Assembly: GCF_006547145.1 (NCBI RefSeq)
Contig: NZ_CP041244.1
Coordinates: 1,860,001 to 1,924,000 of the forward strand
Reading direction: 5' to 3'
DNA: 64,000 nt
From: Actinomadura sp. WMMA1423
Lineage (GTDB): Bacteria; Actinomycetota; Actinomycetes; Streptosporangiales; Streptosporangiaceae
The notes under the pieces were generated by a model. It was not told the DNA's origin. It worked only from the letters and a program-made list of their open reading frames with translations, and made no database searches. A program made the position numbers and the translations under genes. Below are positions 23,968 through 35,626 of the stretch, piece by piece. The stretch's first letter is position 1; every line of letters begins with the position of its first letter.

Positions 23968-25395
23968 ATGAGTGATCCGCTGGACGAGCATGACAAGGCC
24001 GGTGACCCGCTCGCGGTGGTGGCGCGGGCGGCGGGACCGTATCTGGCGAGCCTGCCGGAGCGTCCCGTCCACGACCGGGCGATGGACCCGCTGCTGGACG
24101 AGCTCGACGGACCGCTGCCGGCGCGGGGGGACGGGGCGGTGGCCGCGGTCGAGCGGCTCGTGCGGGTCGGCACGCGGGCGGCGACGCACTCCTCGGGGCC
24201 GCGGTTCTTCCATTTCGTGGTGGGCGGGTCGACGCCGGCGGCGATGGCGGGCGACTGGGCGGCCTCGCTGCTGGACCAGGCGACCGGGCTGTGGCTGACG
24301 TCGCCGCTGGCGGCGCGGGCGGAGACGGTCGTCCTGCGGTGGCTGAAGGAGCTGTTCGGGCTTCCGGCGGAGTTCGGCGGCGTCCTGACGCCGAGTGCGA
24401 CGTTCGCGAACCTGACGGGACTGGCCTGCGCACGGCAGTGGTGGGCGGCCGAGCACGGGGTGGACGTCGCGTCGCAGGGGCTCGCGGGGCTCCCGGCGAT
24501 GCCGGTGTTCAGCAGCGGGCTGGTGCACGTCAGCACCCGCAAGGCGCTGCAGGTGCTGGGCTGCGGCCGTGACACCGTCCGGACGTTCGCCCGCGACGAC
24601 GCGGGCCGGGTCGATCTGGCGGCGATGGACGCCGCGCTGGCCGAGGCGGGCGGCCGCGCGGTGGTGGTGGCGAACCTCGGCGAGGTGAACGCCGGCGACA
24701 GCGACCCGGTCGCGGAGCTGGCCGGCCTCGCGGAGCGGCACGGGGCGTGGCTCCACGTGGACGGGGCGTTCGGGCTGTTCGCGGCCCTCAGCCCGCGGAC
24801 GGCGCATCTCGCGCGCGGCGTCGAGCGGGCGGACTCGGTGGCGGCGGACGGCCACAAGTGGCTGAACGTCCCGTACGAGAGCGGGTTCTGCTTCGTGCGG
24901 GACCCCGCGTGGCTGAGCCGCGCGTTCGGGGCGTGGGGCGCGGCGTACCTGCCGGACTCCGACGACGAGCGGATCAACTACAACATGCTGGGCCCCGAGT
25001 CGTCGCGCCGCGCGCGGGCGCTGCCGATCTGGGCGACATTGCGGGCCTACGGGCGGGACGGCTACCGGGAGATGGTGGAGCGCCACCTCGACGTGGCCGC
25101 CCATCTCGGCGGCCTGGTCGAGGCGGCGCCCGACATGGAGCTGCTCGCGCCGGTGCAGCTCTGCATCGCGTGTTTCCGGTACCGCCCGGCCGGGTTCCCG
25201 GAGGAGGGCCTGGACGAGTTGAACGCGCGGCTGGGCGAGGCGCTGCTCGCGGACGGCCGCGTCTACGCGGGGACCACCACCTACCGGGGCATGACGGTGT
25301 TCCGTCCGGCGCCGGTCAACTGGCGGACGACGAAGGCCGACGTGGAGCGGCTCGTGGACGTGCTCCGCGAGCTCGGCGCCCGCCTCACGGGCTGA
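23968..25395 (+). CDS. PLP-dependent group II amino-acid decarboxylase family protein
   Basis: The 475-residue protein has the fold-type I decarboxylase layout of aromatic amino-acid and glutamate decarboxylases: GVLTPSATFANLTGL (phosphate-binding loop), VSTRKALQVLGCG, the Asp and nearby WLHVDGAFG that face the cofactor ring, and the Schiff-base Lys in ADGHKWLNVPYESGF. Known members decarboxylate aromatic L-amino acids, cysteine sulfinate or 2,4-diaminobutyrate, and some act as aldehyde synthases; the substrate here is not evident. The ATG at 23968 follows an AAGGAGA-like site only weakly (CTCCTTGCGCC is the wrong strand), so start strength is modest. It converges on the VOC gene with ten bases between. 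Confidence 0.9.
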   Translation: MSDPLDEHDKAGDPLAVVARAAGPYLASLPERPVHDRAMDPLLDELDGPLPARGDGAVAAVERLVRVGTRAATHSSGPRFFHFVVGGSTPAAMAGDWAASLLDQATGLWLTSPLAARAETVVLRWLKELFGLPAEFGGVLTPSATFANLTGLACARQWWAAEHGVDVASQGLAGLPAMPVFSSGLVHVSTRKALQVLGCGRDTVRTFARDDAGRVDLAAMDAALAEAGGRAVVVANLGEVNAGDSDPVAELAGLAERHGAWLHVDGAFGLFAALSPRTAHLARGVERADSVAADGHKWLNVPYESGFCFVRDPAWLSRAFGAWGAAYLPDSDDERINYNMLGPESSRRARALPIWATLRAYGRDGYREMVERHLDVAAHLGGLVEAAPDMELLAPVQLCIACFRYRPAGFPEEGLDELNARLGEALLADGRVYAGTTTYRGMTVFRPAPVNWRTTKADVERLVDVLRELGARLTG

Positions 25396-25405
25396 GGGGG
25401 TCCGT

Positions 25406-25858
25406 TCAGTCCACGCAGTCGTTCCAGGGGACGGTCTCGTCGAGCTGGTCGAACGGCTGGGTGAGGCTGTACCAGCAGCCCGAGTCGTCCCGGAAGACCG
25501 CCTCGATCCCGTAGGGGCGCTTCTCGGGCGGGTGGACGAACTCGACGCCCAGGGCCGAGAGCCGCTCGTACTCGGCCTGGCAGTCGTCGGTGTTGAAGGC
25601 GCCGGCGCCGAGGACGCCCTTGGCGATGAGGGCCTTCATCTGGACGGCGGAGCCGGGGTCCATGGTGGGCGGGCCGGGCACCATGAGGGCGAGGCTGAGC
25701 TCGGGCTGGTCCTTGGCGCCGACGGTGACCCAGCGCATCCCGCCCTCGCCCAGGGTCATGTCGTCGCGGACCTCCAGGCCGAGCTTCTCGGTGAAGAAGG
25801 CCTTCGCCGAGTCCTGGTCGAGCACCCAGACGGTGGCCAGCCCGAGTTTGGTGATCAT
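25406..25858 (-). CDS. VOC (glyoxalase/bleomycin-resistance fold) family protein
   Basis: The 150-residue protein has the paired beta-alpha-beta-beta-beta modules of the vicinal oxygen chelate fold: GLATVWVLDQDSAKAFFTEKLG at the start, a middle loop with SLALMVPGPPTM, and a second module ending EAVFRDDSGCWYSLTQPF. The metal ligand positions are not obvious. It lies downstream of an AraC-type regulator on the same strand with a 33-bp gap; AraC-VOC pairs are frequent in actinobacteria and usually form one transcription unit. Function is not assignable. Confidence 0.88.
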   Translation of the reverse strand: MITKLGLATVWVLDQDSAKAFFTEKLGLEVRDDMTLGEGGMRWVTVGAKDQPELSLALMVPGPPTMDPGSAVQMKALIAKGVLGAGAFNTDDCQAEYERLSALGVEFVHPPEKRPYGIEAVFRDDSGCWYSLTQPFDQLDETVPWNDCVD

Positions 25859-25891
25859 GCCGGTGTCTCCTTGTGAACTGGGATGATGCGT

Positions 25892-26440
25892 TCACGCTAG
25901 GGCGCCGCGGGCCGCCCGGCCTTCTCGATTCTTGCTGGCCGCGGACATCTCGCCGCCCGAGGTCATCTCGCCGCCCGCGGGCGTCTCGCCGCCACCGGGA
26001 GCCGGCCGCTCGCGGAAGCCGCCCGCCCAGAGCAGCACGAAGCATCCGGGGATGGCGGCGGCGTCCCCGGTGCGGGCCCGCCTGCGGAACTCGGTGGGGG
26101 TCGTGCCGGTCTGCTGCTTGAAGCGGGTGCAGAAGGTCCCGAGGCTGGTGAAGCCGACCTGCATGCAGATCTCGGTGACGGTGAGGTCGGCGGTGCGCAG
26201 CAGGTGCTGCGCCCGCTCGATGCGGCGCCGGGCGAGGTAGGCGCCCGGCGGCTCGCCGTAGACCTCGTGGAACAGCCGGACGAAGTGGTAGCGCGAGTAT
26301 CCGGCGCGGGCGGCGACGGCGGACACGTCCAGCGGCTCGGCCCACTCGCGGTCCATGGCGTCGCGGGCGATCCTCATCCGGCGCAGGACGCCGGTGTCCA
26401 GCGTGGGCGGCGCTCCCTGCGTCCCCTGAGCGTTCCCCAT
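25892..26440 (-). CDS. AraC-family transcriptional regulator
   Basis: This short AraC protein of about 182 residues has its DNA-binding domain near the N-terminus: LDVSAVAARAGYSRYHFVRLFHEVYGEPPGAYL, then RRIERAQHLLRTADLTVTEI and VGFTSLGTFCTRFKQQTGTTPTEFRRR, a complete double HTH. The C-terminal 50 residues are low complexity with repeated GGE/SGGE units and no known domain. ATG at 26440 (MGNAQGTQG) is preferred to ATG at 26458. It probably regulates the downstream VOC gene and may also act on the divergent DUF6069 gene through the AT-rich region between them. Confidence 0.87.
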   Translation of the reverse strand: MGNAQGTQGAPPTLDTGVLRRMRIARDAMDREWAEPLDVSAVAARAGYSRYHFVRLFHEVYGEPPGAYLARRRIERAQHLLRTADLTVTEICMQVGFTSLGTFCTRFKQQTGTTPTEFRRRARTGDAAAIPGCFVLLWAGGFRERPAPGGGETPAGGEMTSGGEMSAASKNREGRAARGALA

Positions 26441-26475
26441 CCCCCGATGCTGGCACACTCCTCGGACTTTTCACG

Positions 26476-26491
26476 GACAAAAAATTTTGTC
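26476..26491. promoter_or_regulatory. AT-rich dyad between the AraC gene and the DUF6069 gene
   Basis: GACAAAA-AA-TTTTGTC is a near-perfect inverted repeat inside a 45-bp AT-rich patch (26470-26515) that stands out from GC-rich surroundings. TTGACA follows immediately (26492-26497, plus strand), a perfect -35 hexamer, although no good -10 is seen at 17 bases. It is a plausible operator/promoter region. Confidence 0.45.
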
Positions 26492-26567
26492 TTGACAGTT
26501 CGATTTTTCTAGGAGAGGCTGTGGAGCAGCAGCAAGGAACGAACGGGAACGAACGAAGGAGCACGCA

Positions 26568-27047
26568 ATGGCCACCACCGCGACCCCCGCCGCCGCCACC
26601 GCCACCGCCACCACGACCGCCGCCACGACCGCCACCGGCACCCGCACCCCCGCGGCGGCCCGGAGCGTCCGGAAGACCCGCGCCGCGGCCGTCGCCGCCG
26701 CGGTCGCCGCCAACACCGCCGTCTACCTGGGCGCGGCGGCGGCGGGCACGGACTTCCTGCTCACCGACCCCGGCAAGACCGAGCCGCACCACATGATCGT
26801 CCCGGAGATCGCGGTATTCACCCTGGTGTTCGGGCTGCTGGGCTGGGGCTCGATGGCGCTGCTGGAGCGCTTCACCCGGCACGCGCGGGTGGTCTGGAGC
26901 GTCCTCGCCGGCGCCGTGCTGGCGCTGTCGTTCGTCCCGCTCGGCCTGGAGCAGGCCAGCCCCGCCACCCGCGCCGCGCTGGCCGTCATCCACGTCGTGG
27001 TCGCCGTGGCTCTCCTGCCCCTGCTGCGGCGCCCCGCCGCCCGATGA
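26568..27047 (+). CDS. DUF6069-family four-helix membrane protein
   Basis: The 159-residue product begins with about 30 residues made almost only of Ala and Thr, then a basic segment and four hydrophobic helices: AAVAANTAVYLGAAAAG, IAVFTLVFGLLGWGSM, VWSVLAGAVLALSFVP and ALAVIHVVVAVALLPLL. The layout and the PEIAVFTLVFGLLGWG segment fit DUF6069, a small actinobacterial membrane family of unknown role. The Ala/Thr repeat probably arose by slippage of ACC/GCC codons. An AAGGAG site precedes the ATG. It ends at the hairpin shared with gltD. Confidence 0.82.
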   Translation: MATTATPAAATATATTTAATTATGTRTPAAARSVRKTRAAAVAAAVAANTAVYLGAAAAGTDFLLTDPGKTEPHHMIVPEIAVFTLVFGLLGWGSMALLERFTRHARVVWSVLAGAVLALSFVPLGLEQASPATRAALAVIHVVVAVALLPLLRRPAAR

Positions 27048-27063
27048 CGGACCCCGGACGACG

Positions 27064-27098
27064 GCAAGGCCCTGGAGGAGAACCCTCCAGGGCCTTGC
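27064..27098. terminator. bidirectional terminator between the DUF6069 gene and gltD
   Basis: GCAAGGCCCTGGAGG (27064-27078) and CCTCCAGGGCCTTGC (27084-27098) form a perfect 15-bp stem with a five-base loop, between convergent genes. Confidence 0.85.
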
Positions 27099-27111
27099 TC
27101 ACGCGCGCGGG

Positions 27112-28575
<1,464 letters not shown>

Positions 28576-28591
28576 TTCGGAAGTCCCCCTC

Positions 28592-31500
28592 TCAGCTCTG
28601 CGCCGCGGCCATGACGGCCTCGTCGACGTCGCGTCCCTCGGCCTCGGCCCTGGCCATGGCGTCCAGGACCCGCCGGTAGTCGCGCGGCATGATCTTGGTG
28701 AAGCGGGCGGCCGTGGCGTCCCAGTCCTCCAGCAGCCGCCGGGCCACCGCCGAGCCGGTCTCGGCCAGGTGCCGCTCGGTAAGCGTCCGGACGAACTCCA
28801 CGTCCGCGGAGTCCAGCGGCTCCAGGTCGACCATCTCGCCGTTGACCCGCTCGGGCACCAGGTCCAGGACGTAGGCGATGCCGCCGGACATGCCGGCCGC
28901 GAGGTTGCGGCCCGTCCGGCCGAGGATCACCGCGCGGCCCCCGGTCATGTACTCGCAGGCGTGGTCGCCGACGCCCTCGACGACCGCGGTCGCGCCGGAG
29001 TTGCGGACGCAGAACCGCTCGCCGACGACGCCGCGGGCGAACAGCTCGCCGGACGTGGCCCCGTACAGGATCACGTTGCCGCCGATGATCTGCTCCTCGG
29101 CCGCGAACCCGGCGTCCGCCGGGGGACGCAGCGTGAGCCGCCCGCCCGACAGGCCCTTGCCGACGTAGTCGTTGGCGTCGCCGACCAGCCGCAGCGTGAT
29201 GCCGCGCGGCACGAACGCGCCGAACGAGTTGCCCGCCGAGCCGGTGAAGGAGACGTCGACGGTGTCGTCGGGGAGGCCGCCGCCGCCCCACTTCTTGGTC
29301 ACCTCGTGGCCGAGCATGGTCCCGACCGTCCGGTTGACGTTGCGGATCGGCAGCTCCAGCCGCACCGGGTCGCCGAACGAGATCGCGCCCTCGGCGAGCT
29401 GGATCAGCGTGTTGTCCAGGGCCTTCTCCAGCCCGTGGTCCTGCTCGGTGACGCGGTGCAGGGCCCCGCCCGCCCAGGGCTCGGGGGCGTGCAGGATCGG
29501 CGCCAGGTCGAGCCCGGCGGCCTTCCAGTGCTCGACCGCCTCGCGGGTGTCGATCATCTCGACGTGGCCGATCGCCTCGTCCAGCGACCGGAACCCGAGG
29601 GCCGCCAGGTACTCGCGGACCTCCTCGGCGACGAACTCGAAGAAGTTCACCACGAACTCGGGCTTGCCGGCGAAACGCCGCCGCAGCACCGGGTTCTGGG
29701 TGGCGACGCCGACCGGGCAGGTGTCCAGGTGGCAGACCCGCATCATGATGCAGCCCGACACCACCAGCGGCGCGGTCGCGAAGCCGTACTCCTCTGCGCC
29801 GAGCAGCGCCGCGACGACCACGTCGCGGCCGGTCTTCATCTGCCCGTCGGTCTGCACGACGATGCGGTCGCGCAGCCCGTTCAGCAGCAGCGTCTGCTGC
29901 GTCTCGGCGAGCCCGAGCTCCCAGGGCGCGCCGGCGTGCTTCAGCGACGTCAGCGGGGACGCGCCGGTGCCGCCGTCGTGCCCGGAGATGAGCACCACGT
30001 CGGCGTGCGCCTTGGACACCCCGGCCGCGACCGTGCCCACGCCGACCTCGGAGACGAGCTTGACGTGCACGCGCGCCGCCGGGTTGGCGTTCTTCAGGTC
30101 GTGGATGAGCTGGGCGAGGTCCTCGATCGAGTAGATGTCGTGGTGCGGCGGCGGCGAGATGAGGCCGACGCCCGGGGTGGAGTGCCGCGTCTTGGCGATC
30201 CACGGGTAGACCTTGTGGCCGGGCAGCTGGCCGCCCTCGCCGGGCTTGGCGCCCTGCGCCATCTTGATCTGGATGTCGTCGGAGTTGGTGAGGTACTCCG
30301 AGGTCACGCCGAACCGGCCGGAGGCCACCTGCTTGATCGCGCTGCGCCGCAGGTCGCCGTTCTCGTCCGGGGTGAAGCGCGCCGGGTCCTCGCCGCCCTC
30401 GCCGGTGTTGGACTTGCCGCCGAGGCGGTTCATCGCGATCGCGAGGGTCTCGTGCGCCTCCGCCGAGATGGAACCGTAGGACATCGCGCCGGTGGAGAAC
30501 CGCTTGACGATCTCCGATACCGGCTCGACCTCCTCGATCGGCACCGGCTCCCGGTCGCCCTCCCGGAGCCTGAACAGCCCGCGGAGCGTCATCAGCTCCT
30601 CGGCCTGCGAGTCGACCTTGGAGGTGTACTCCTTGAAGATCTCGTAGCGGCGGGTGCGGGTGGCGTGCTGGAGCTTGAACACCGTGTCCGGGTTGAACAG
30701 GTGCGGCTCGCCCTCGCGGCGCCACTGGTACTCGCCGCCGACCTCCAGGGTGCGGTGCGCCAGCTCGTTGCCGCCGGGCGGGTAGGCGCGGGCGTGCCGC
30801 TCGGACACCTCGCGGGCCAGCACGTCGAAGCCGACGCCGCCGAGCCGGGAGGTGGTGCCGGTGAAGCAGCGCGACACCACGTCCCCGCCCAGCCCGATCG
30901 CCTCGAAGATCTGCGCGCCGGTGTAGGACGCGACCGTGGACACGCCCATCTTCGACATGACCTTCAGGACGCCCTTGCCGTAGGCCTTCACGAGGTTCCG
31001 GACGGCCTTGGCCGGGTCGAGCCCCTCGAGCGCGCCGCCGCGGACGAGGTCCTCGACGGTCTCGATCGCCAGGTACGGGTTGATCGCGGACGCGCCGTAC
31101 CCGATGAGCAGCGCCATGTGGTGGCACTCGCGGGCCTCGCCCGTCTCGATCACCAGGCCCACCTGCGTGCGGGTCTTCTCCCGGATCAGGTGGTGGTGCA
31201 CCGCGCCGGTCAGCAGCAGCGACGGGATCGCGGCGCGGGCGGAGTCGGCGCCGCGGTCCGACAGCACGATTATCCGCGCGCCGGCCTCGATGGCCCGGCT
31301 GACCTCGGAGTTGATCTCCTCCAGGCGGGCCTGGAGGGCCTCTCCCCCGCCGGCGACCTCGTAGAGGCCGTGCACGACGTAGGCGGCCAGGTGCGGCAGC
31401 GACCCCTCGTCGTCGATATGGATGATCTTGGAGAGCTCGTCGTTGTCCAGGATCGGGGTCGGCAGCACCAGGCGCCGGCACGAGTCCGGGCCGGGCTCCA

Positions 31501-33163
31501 GCAGGTTGCCCTCCGGGCCGAGCGTGGACTGCAGCGAGGTGACGAGCTCCTCGCGGATCGCGTCCAGCGGCGGGTTCGTGACCTGCGCGAACAGCTGCTT
31601 GAAGTAGTCGAACAGCAGCCGCGGGCGCTCCGACAGCACCGCGATCGGGGTGTCGGTGCCCATCGACCCGATCGGCTCCGCGCCCGTCCGCGCCATCGGC
31701 GTCAGGATGATCCGCTGCTCTTCGAGGGTGTAGCCGAACGTCTGCTGGCGCCGGACGAGCGTCTCGTGGGTCGGGATCTCCCGCTCGCGCTGCGGCAGCT
31801 CCTCGAACCGGACGAGCCCCTCGTGCAGCCACTGCCCGTAGGGGTGCTCGGCGGCCAGCTCGGCCTTGACCTCGTCGTCCTCGACGATCCGCCCCGCGGC
31901 GGTGTCCACGAGGAAGATCTTGCCGGGCTGCAGGCGGCCCTTGCGGACCACCCTGTCGGCGGGGATGTCGAGCACGCCGGCCTCGCTGGCCAGCACGACC
32001 AGGCCGTCGTCGGTCACCCAGTACCGGCCCGGGCGCAGCCCGTTGCGGTCCAGGACCGCGCCGACGACGGTGCCGTCGGTGAAGCTGACGCTGGCGGGGC
32101 CGTCCCACGCCTCCATCAGCGTGGAGTGGAACTCGTAGAACGCCCGGCGCTCGGCGTCCATCTCGGTGTGGTTCTCCCACGCCTCCGGGATCATCATCAG
32201 CACCGCGTGCGGCAGCGACCGGCCGCCGAGGTGCAGCAGCTCCAGGCACTCGTCGAACGACGCGGTGTCGGAGGCCTCGATGTCGATCACCGGGAAGATC
32301 CGGGAGATGTCGCCGGGGAGCAGGTCGGACTTCAGCAGCGCCTCGCGGGCCCGCATCCAGTTCCGGTTGCCCTTCACGGTGTTGATCTCGCCGTTGTGGG
32401 CGATGAACCGGTACGGGTGGGCCAGCTCCCAGGCCGGGAACGTGTTGGTCGAGAACCGCGAGTGGACCAGGGCGATCGCGCTGGTGAAGCGGCGGTCCGA
32501 CAGGTCGGGGAAGAACGGCTCCAGCTGCGGGGTCGTCAGCATCCCCTTGTAGACGACCGTCCGGCTGGACAGGCTCGGGAAGTAGACCCGCACGTCCTGC
32601 TCGGCGCGCTCGCGCATGCAGAAGACGGCGCGGTCCAGCTCCAGGCCGGTCTTGCCCTCGTGCGGGCCGCCCGTCGCGGGGGCGACGAACAGCTGCGCGA
32701 AGTGCGGCATGACCCGGCGGGCGGCCGGGCCGGTGAAGTCGGGGTCGTGGGGGAGCTCGCGCCAGCCGAGGACCGACAGGCCCTCCTGCACGCACAGCGT
32801 CTCGACGTGGGCGACCGCGGCGGCCCTCTCGTCGACGTCCACGGGCAGGAAGGCGACGCCGGCCGCGTAGCCGCCGGCGTCCGGGAGCGGGAAGTCGCAG
32901 ACCTCGCGGAAGAACGCGTCCGGGATCTGGACGAGGATGCCGACGCCGTCGCCGTCGTCCGGCTCCGCGCCCACCGCGCCGCGGTGGTCGAGGTTCTTCA
33001 GCACGTCCAGGGCGTTCTGGACGATGTCGTGGCTCTTGCGTCCGTGCAGGTCGGCGACCATGCCGACGCCGCAGGCGTCGTGCTCGTTGGCCGGGTCGTA
33101 CAGGCCCTGGGGCTGGGGGCGTCCCTGTACACGGCCATCAGGTGTGAGGGCAGCAGCAGCCAT
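28592..33163 (-). CDS. gltB: glutamate synthase large (alpha) subunit
   Basis: GltB carries the glutaminase and synthase active sites. The 1523-residue precursor has a 30-residue propeptide; Cys31 ([14 protein letters not shown]) should become the N-terminal nucleophile after cleavage. A class II amidotransferase domain (about 31-420) is followed by a central domain, the FMN-binding synthase barrel ([34 protein letters not shown]), the [3Fe-4S] cysteines in [15 protein letters not shown], and a C-terminal beta-helix of glycine-rich repeats. The ATG at 33163 has GGGAGGG upstream; a TTG one codon before is less likely. It is transcribed with gltD. Confidence 0.98.
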   Translation of the reverse strand: MAAAALTPDGRVQGRPQPQGLYDPANEHDACGVGMVADLHGRKSHDIVQNALDVLKNLDHRGAVGAEPDDGDGVGILVQIPDAFFREVCDFPLPDAGGYAAGVAFLPVDVDERAAAVAHVETLCVQEGLSVLGWRELPHDPDFTGPAARRVMPHFAQLFVAPATGGPHEGKTGLELDRAVFCMRERAEQDVRVYFPSLSSRTVVYKGMLTTPQLEPFFPDLSDRRFTSAIALVHSRFSTNTFPAWELAHPYRFIAHNGEINTVKGNRNWMRAREALLKSDLLPGDISRIFPVIDIEASDTASFDECLELLHLGGRSLPHAVLMMIPEAWENHTEMDAERRAFYEFHSTLMEAWDGPASVSFTDGTVVGAVLDRNGLRPGRYWVTDDGLVVLASEAGVLDIPADRVVRKGRLQPGKIFLVDTAAGRIVEDDEVKAELAAEHPYGQWLHEGLVRFEELPQREREIPTHETLVRRQQTFGYTLEEQRIILTPMARTGAEPIGSMGTDTPIAVLSERPRLLFDYFKQLFAQVTNPPLDAIREELVTSLQSTLGPEGNLLEPGPDSCRRLVLPTPILDNDELSKIIHIDDEGSLPHLAAYVVHGLYEVAGGGEALQARLEEINSEVSRAIEAGARIIVLSDRGADSARAAIPSLLLTGAVHHHLIREKTRTQVGLVIETGEARECHHMALLIGYGASAINPYLAIETVEDLVRGGALEGLDPAKAVRNLVKAYGKGVLKVMSKMGVSTVASYTGAQIFEAIGLGGDVVSRCFTGTTSRLGGVGFDVLAREVSERHARAYPPGGNELAHRTLEVGGEYQWRREGEPHLFNPDTVFKLQHATRTRRYEIFKEYTSKVDSQAEELMTLRGLFRLREGDREPVPIEEVEPVSEIVKRFSTGAMSYGSISAEAHETLAIAMNRLGGKSNTGEGGEDPARFTPDENGDLRRSAIKQVASGRFGVTSEYLTNSDDIQIKMAQGAKPGEGGQLPGHKVYPWIAKTRHSTPGVGLISPPPHHDIYSIEDLAQLIHDLKNANPAARVHVKLVSEVGVGTVAAGVSKAHADVVLISGHDGGTGASPLTSLKHAGAPWELGLAETQQTLLLNGLRDRIVVQTDGQMKTGRDVVVAALLGAEEYGFATAPLVVSGCIMMRVCHLDTCPVGVATQNPVLRRRFAGKPEFVVNFFEFVAEEVREYLAALGFRSLDEAIGHVEMIDTREAVEHWKAAGLDLAPILHAPEPWAGGALHRVTEQDHGLEKALDNTLIQLAEGAISFGDPVRLELPIRNVNRTVGTMLGHEVTKKWGGGGLPDDTVDVSFTGSAGNSFGAFVPRGITLRLVGDANDYVGKGLSGGRLTLRPPADAGFAAEEQIIGGNVILYGATSGELFARGVVGERFCVRNSGATAVVEGVGDHACEYMTGGRAVILGRTGRNLAAGMSGGIAYVLDLVPERVNGEMVDLEPLDSADVEFVRTLTERHLAETGSAVARRLLEDWDATAARFTKIMPRDYRRVLDAMARAEAEGRDVDEAVMAAAQS

Positions 33164-33483
33164 CAACCCTCCCGTCGTCGTGTCACTGCTTCGATGTCAG
33201 TGCGGCACGGGACGACGTTGGCCCTGCAGCGGTGAGATGACATTACATCACTGCCGGGATCATGCCCGGCTGTACCGGATCGCGAACTTCGTCGGCGCGA
33301 TCGGACGTGCGTCATCTCCAAGTGGTTTAGACCAGGCTACCGGCTCGGTCCCGCCGCGAAACGCCGTGACCTCGGTGAGGATCGTCACCGGGACCGGGCG
33401 TTTACGGCACCACGCCCAGACCTACCCGAGATGGGCACCGCCCCAAACCCGGGACCGCCCCGGGTCTCGCACGGGGACCGGAC
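33164..33483 (-). promoter_or_regulatory. gltB upstream region, 320 bp without a gene
   Basis: No coding potential is seen. The segment should hold the gltBD promoter. A near-palindrome, GTGAGATG ... CATCAC around GACATTAC (33233-33250), about 70 bp upstream of the gltB start, is a possible operator. No convincing GlnR box was found. The right-hand part also contains the terminator region of the 33484 gene, where no strong hairpin is obvious. Confidence 0.35.
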
Positions 33484-34713
33484 TCAGCCGGCTCCGCGGG
33501 CCGCGCGGCCGAGCACCGCCGGGGCCTTGCCGCCCTCGATCAGCAGCGACAGCAGGTTCTCGTCCTTCTCGTCGCCCTTGCCGTCCAGGCGCTGCGCCCA
33601 CGACACCACCGCGAAGTGCCCCATCGCGAGGCCCCGGGCCATGCCGAAGCCCCGCCCGAAGGAGTCCAGCGGGGCGGCGGCCTCCAGCGGCCGGACGAAG
33701 CCCGCGCCGATCGTGGTCTCCAGCCTGGCGACGAACCGGTCGGCGTCCGCCGAGCCCGCCAGGTTGAACACGGCGACGGCCAGCGCGTACCCGTGCTCGG
33801 TGTCGGAGTAGATCTCGCGGGCGGCCTGCGTGCAGCCTCCCTTGCCGAGTTCCTCGGCGACGGACGCTCCCCAGACGGCGGCTGCGCAGTCGGCGTCGAG
33901 GCGCTTGGCCCGCAGCTTCACCACGACCTTCCCGTCCGGGAGGGGCAGCTTCGCCGCCGAGGACGGGAACGCCTCGGCTGCCGTCAGGGGGCTCGGGTCC
34001 TTGCCGCGGGTCGCGATCCCGGCGTAGGCGGAGCTGGAGGGCGAGCTCGAGTAGGAGATCGGCGACGGGCCGGTTCCGGCGGCCCGCCCGATCCTCGCGT
34101 CGGCCCGCCCCTTCGGTGCCGGGGCGTCGTCGCCGCTCAGGGCGATCGCCGCGGCGCCGAGCAGGACCAGGACCCCCAGGACGGCCGCCGCGACGAAGTA
34201 GAGCTTCGCGCCCGGGCCGCCCGCGCGCCGCGCCGGGCCGCCCTGGCGATCCGGTGCTCCGGGACGCCCCGAAGGCGCGCCGGCGTTCTTCGCCTTGCCA
34301 GGCTTGGCCTTGTCGCGCTTGCTCTTGCCCTGCTTGCCCTTGCCCTGCTTGCCCTTGCCCTGCTTGCCCTTGCCCTGCTTGCCCTTGCTCTGCGGGCTCT
34401 TGCCGCGCTTGTCCGGCCTCCCGGCGCGGGGCGCGCCGTCGGCGGGGCCGTCGGGCGGGAAGCCGCTGTGGACGTCCGCGGGTGGGAACGCGTCGTCCTG
34501 GAAGGCGTCCTCCTCGTAGGGGACGTCGTCGTAGGGCGTCCTGGGAGGCGGCGGAGCGGGGCGTTCGCGGCGGGGCGCGGGCCGGCGGGGCGGCGGGGTG
34601 CGGCGCTGGCCGCCCCCTCGGGACTGCGGCGTCCTGCGCGCGGCGGGCTGCCGGCGGCCCGGGCGGTTCGCCGGAGGCCGCCCGGAGCCGCGGCGGTGCT
34701 CATCGGGGTCCAC
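33484..34713 (-). CDS. membrane-anchored protein with Lys-Gly-Gln repeats, paralogue of the upstream gene
   Basis: The 409-residue product has a long cytoplasmic N-terminus rich in Arg/Pro/Gly with a tandem GKGKQ repeat (15-bp units, around residues 108-132), one membrane helix (LYFVAAAVLGVLVLLGAAAIAL), and an outside domain of about 200 residues. That domain shares the plan of the 34766 protein: AAxAFPS/GEAFSA, two Cys about 20 apart (DADCAAAVWG ... GGCTQAAR), then REIYSD, FNLAG, GFVRPL, FGRGFGMA and GHFAVVSW. No function is known to me. The repeat could make the tail nucleic-acid- or anion-binding. It sits 52 bp downstream of its paralogue. Confidence 0.78.
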   Translation of the reverse strand: MDPDEHRRGSGRPPANRPGRRQPAARRTPQSRGGGQRRTPPPRRPAPRRERPAPPPPRTPYDDVPYEEDAFQDDAFPPADVHSGFPPDGPADGAPRAGRPDKRGKSPQSKGKQGKGKQGKGKQGKGKQGKSKRDKAKPGKAKNAGAPSGRPGAPDRQGGPARRAGGPGAKLYFVAAAVLGVLVLLGAAAIALSGDDAPAPKGRADARIGRAAGTGPSPISYSSSPSSSAYAGIATRGKDPSPLTAAEAFPSSAAKLPLPDGKVVVKLRAKRLDADCAAAVWGASVAEELGKGGCTQAAREIYSDTEHGYALAVAVFNLAGSADADRFVARLETTIGAGFVRPLEAAAPLDSFGRGFGMARGLAMGHFAVVSWAQRLDGKGDEKDENLLSLLIEGGKAPAVLGRAARGAG

Positions 34714-34765
34714 GACCGCGCAGACTACTCGCCGCCGGCCGCGGGCACGGCCGCCCCCGGACGGC

Positions 34766-35557
34766 TCACTGCCCGGTCTTCCCGCCGGAGACCAGGTCGA
34801 GGCGCCCGTACAGGAAGTCGGCGGCGTTCTCGATGACCAGGCTCACATCGATCATCTCGTTGAGCGAGGCGGGCTGCGCTCCCCCGGCCCGCGCCACCCA
34901 GGTGACCACGGCGTAGTGGCCGTAGGTCTTGGTGTAGGCGGCGGTGAACCCGGGCCCGAACGCGGGGACGCCCTTCGGCTGCAGCGGGGACACCCAGCCC
35001 GCGTTGGTCGCCGGCTCCAGGTCGCGGAGGACCTGCTGGACGCCCTCCTGGCTCACCAGGTTGATCACCGCGAACTGGCCGACGTACTTCTTGTCCTCGC
35101 TGACGTAGGCGGCGCGGGCGATCTGGCTGCACTGGAACTTGGCGAGGTCGCCCTGCAGGCGGCCACCCCAGGTGGCCCCCTTGCAGTCGGAGCTCAGCTG
35201 GGACTCGGCCAGCGTGAACGCGTACTTGCCCGACTTCAGGGTCTTGGCGGAGAACGCCTCGCCCTCGGTGATCGGGCGGGTGTCGCTCGACCTGGAGGCG
35301 AGCTTGGCGAAGCCCTCGCCCAGGTAGTCCGGCGCGTAGGCGGTCGGCATCGACTGCTTCTGCGGCTTCGCCTCGTCGCCGCCGCCGGTCAGCAGGACCA
35401 CGGCGACGACCGCCACGATCACCGCGACCAGCGCGGCGGCCGCGCCGAACAGCAGCTTCGGACTGGGGAGCTTGCGGCCGGAGTCGTCCGACGGCCAGAA
35501 GTCCCGCCGGCGGCCCTCGGCGGCCTCCGCGGAACCGGTGTCACGAGCCTCGATCAC
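34766..35557 (-). CDS. membrane-anchored protein of unknown function, paralogue of the downstream gene
   Basis: From the GTG at 35557 the protein has 263 residues: a short charged N-terminus, one membrane helix (LLFGAAAALVAVIVAVVAVVLL) and an extracytoplasmic domain with GEAFSAKTL, SSDCKGATWGG, FQCSQIARAAYVSED, FAVINLVSQ, GWVSPL, FGPGFTAAY and GHYAVVTWV. These elements recur in order in the 33484 protein, so the two arose by duplication. The paired Cys may form a disulfide, which is interesting beside the Dsb/VKOR genes a few kb away. A start at 35599 is possible but lacks a better ribosome site. Confidence 0.78.
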   Translation of the reverse strand: MIEARDTGSAEAAEGRRRDFWPSDDSGRKLPSPKLLFGAAAALVAVIVAVVAVVLLTGGGDEAKPQKQSMPTAYAPDYLGEGFAKLASRSSDTRPITEGEAFSAKTLKSGKYAFTLAESQLSSDCKGATWGGRLQGDLAKFQCSQIARAAYVSEDKKYVGQFAVINLVSQEGVQQVLRDLEPATNAGWVSPLQPKGVPAFGPGFTAAYTKTYGHYAVVTWVARAGGAQPASLNEMIDVSLVIENAADFLYGRLDLVSGGKTGQ

Positions 35558-35626
35558 AGCCCCGGAGCTTAGCGGTCCGGGGCGCCCCCGCGCGCCCAAA
35601 AGGTTGTTTCGCCCAGATTCCTTGGG

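Noticed and set aside
23732..23971. A 79-codon plus-strand frame ending at the decarboxylase start.
   Set aside because: It begins inside the hairpin, is Ala/Gly-rich, and has no recognisable domain or ribosome site.
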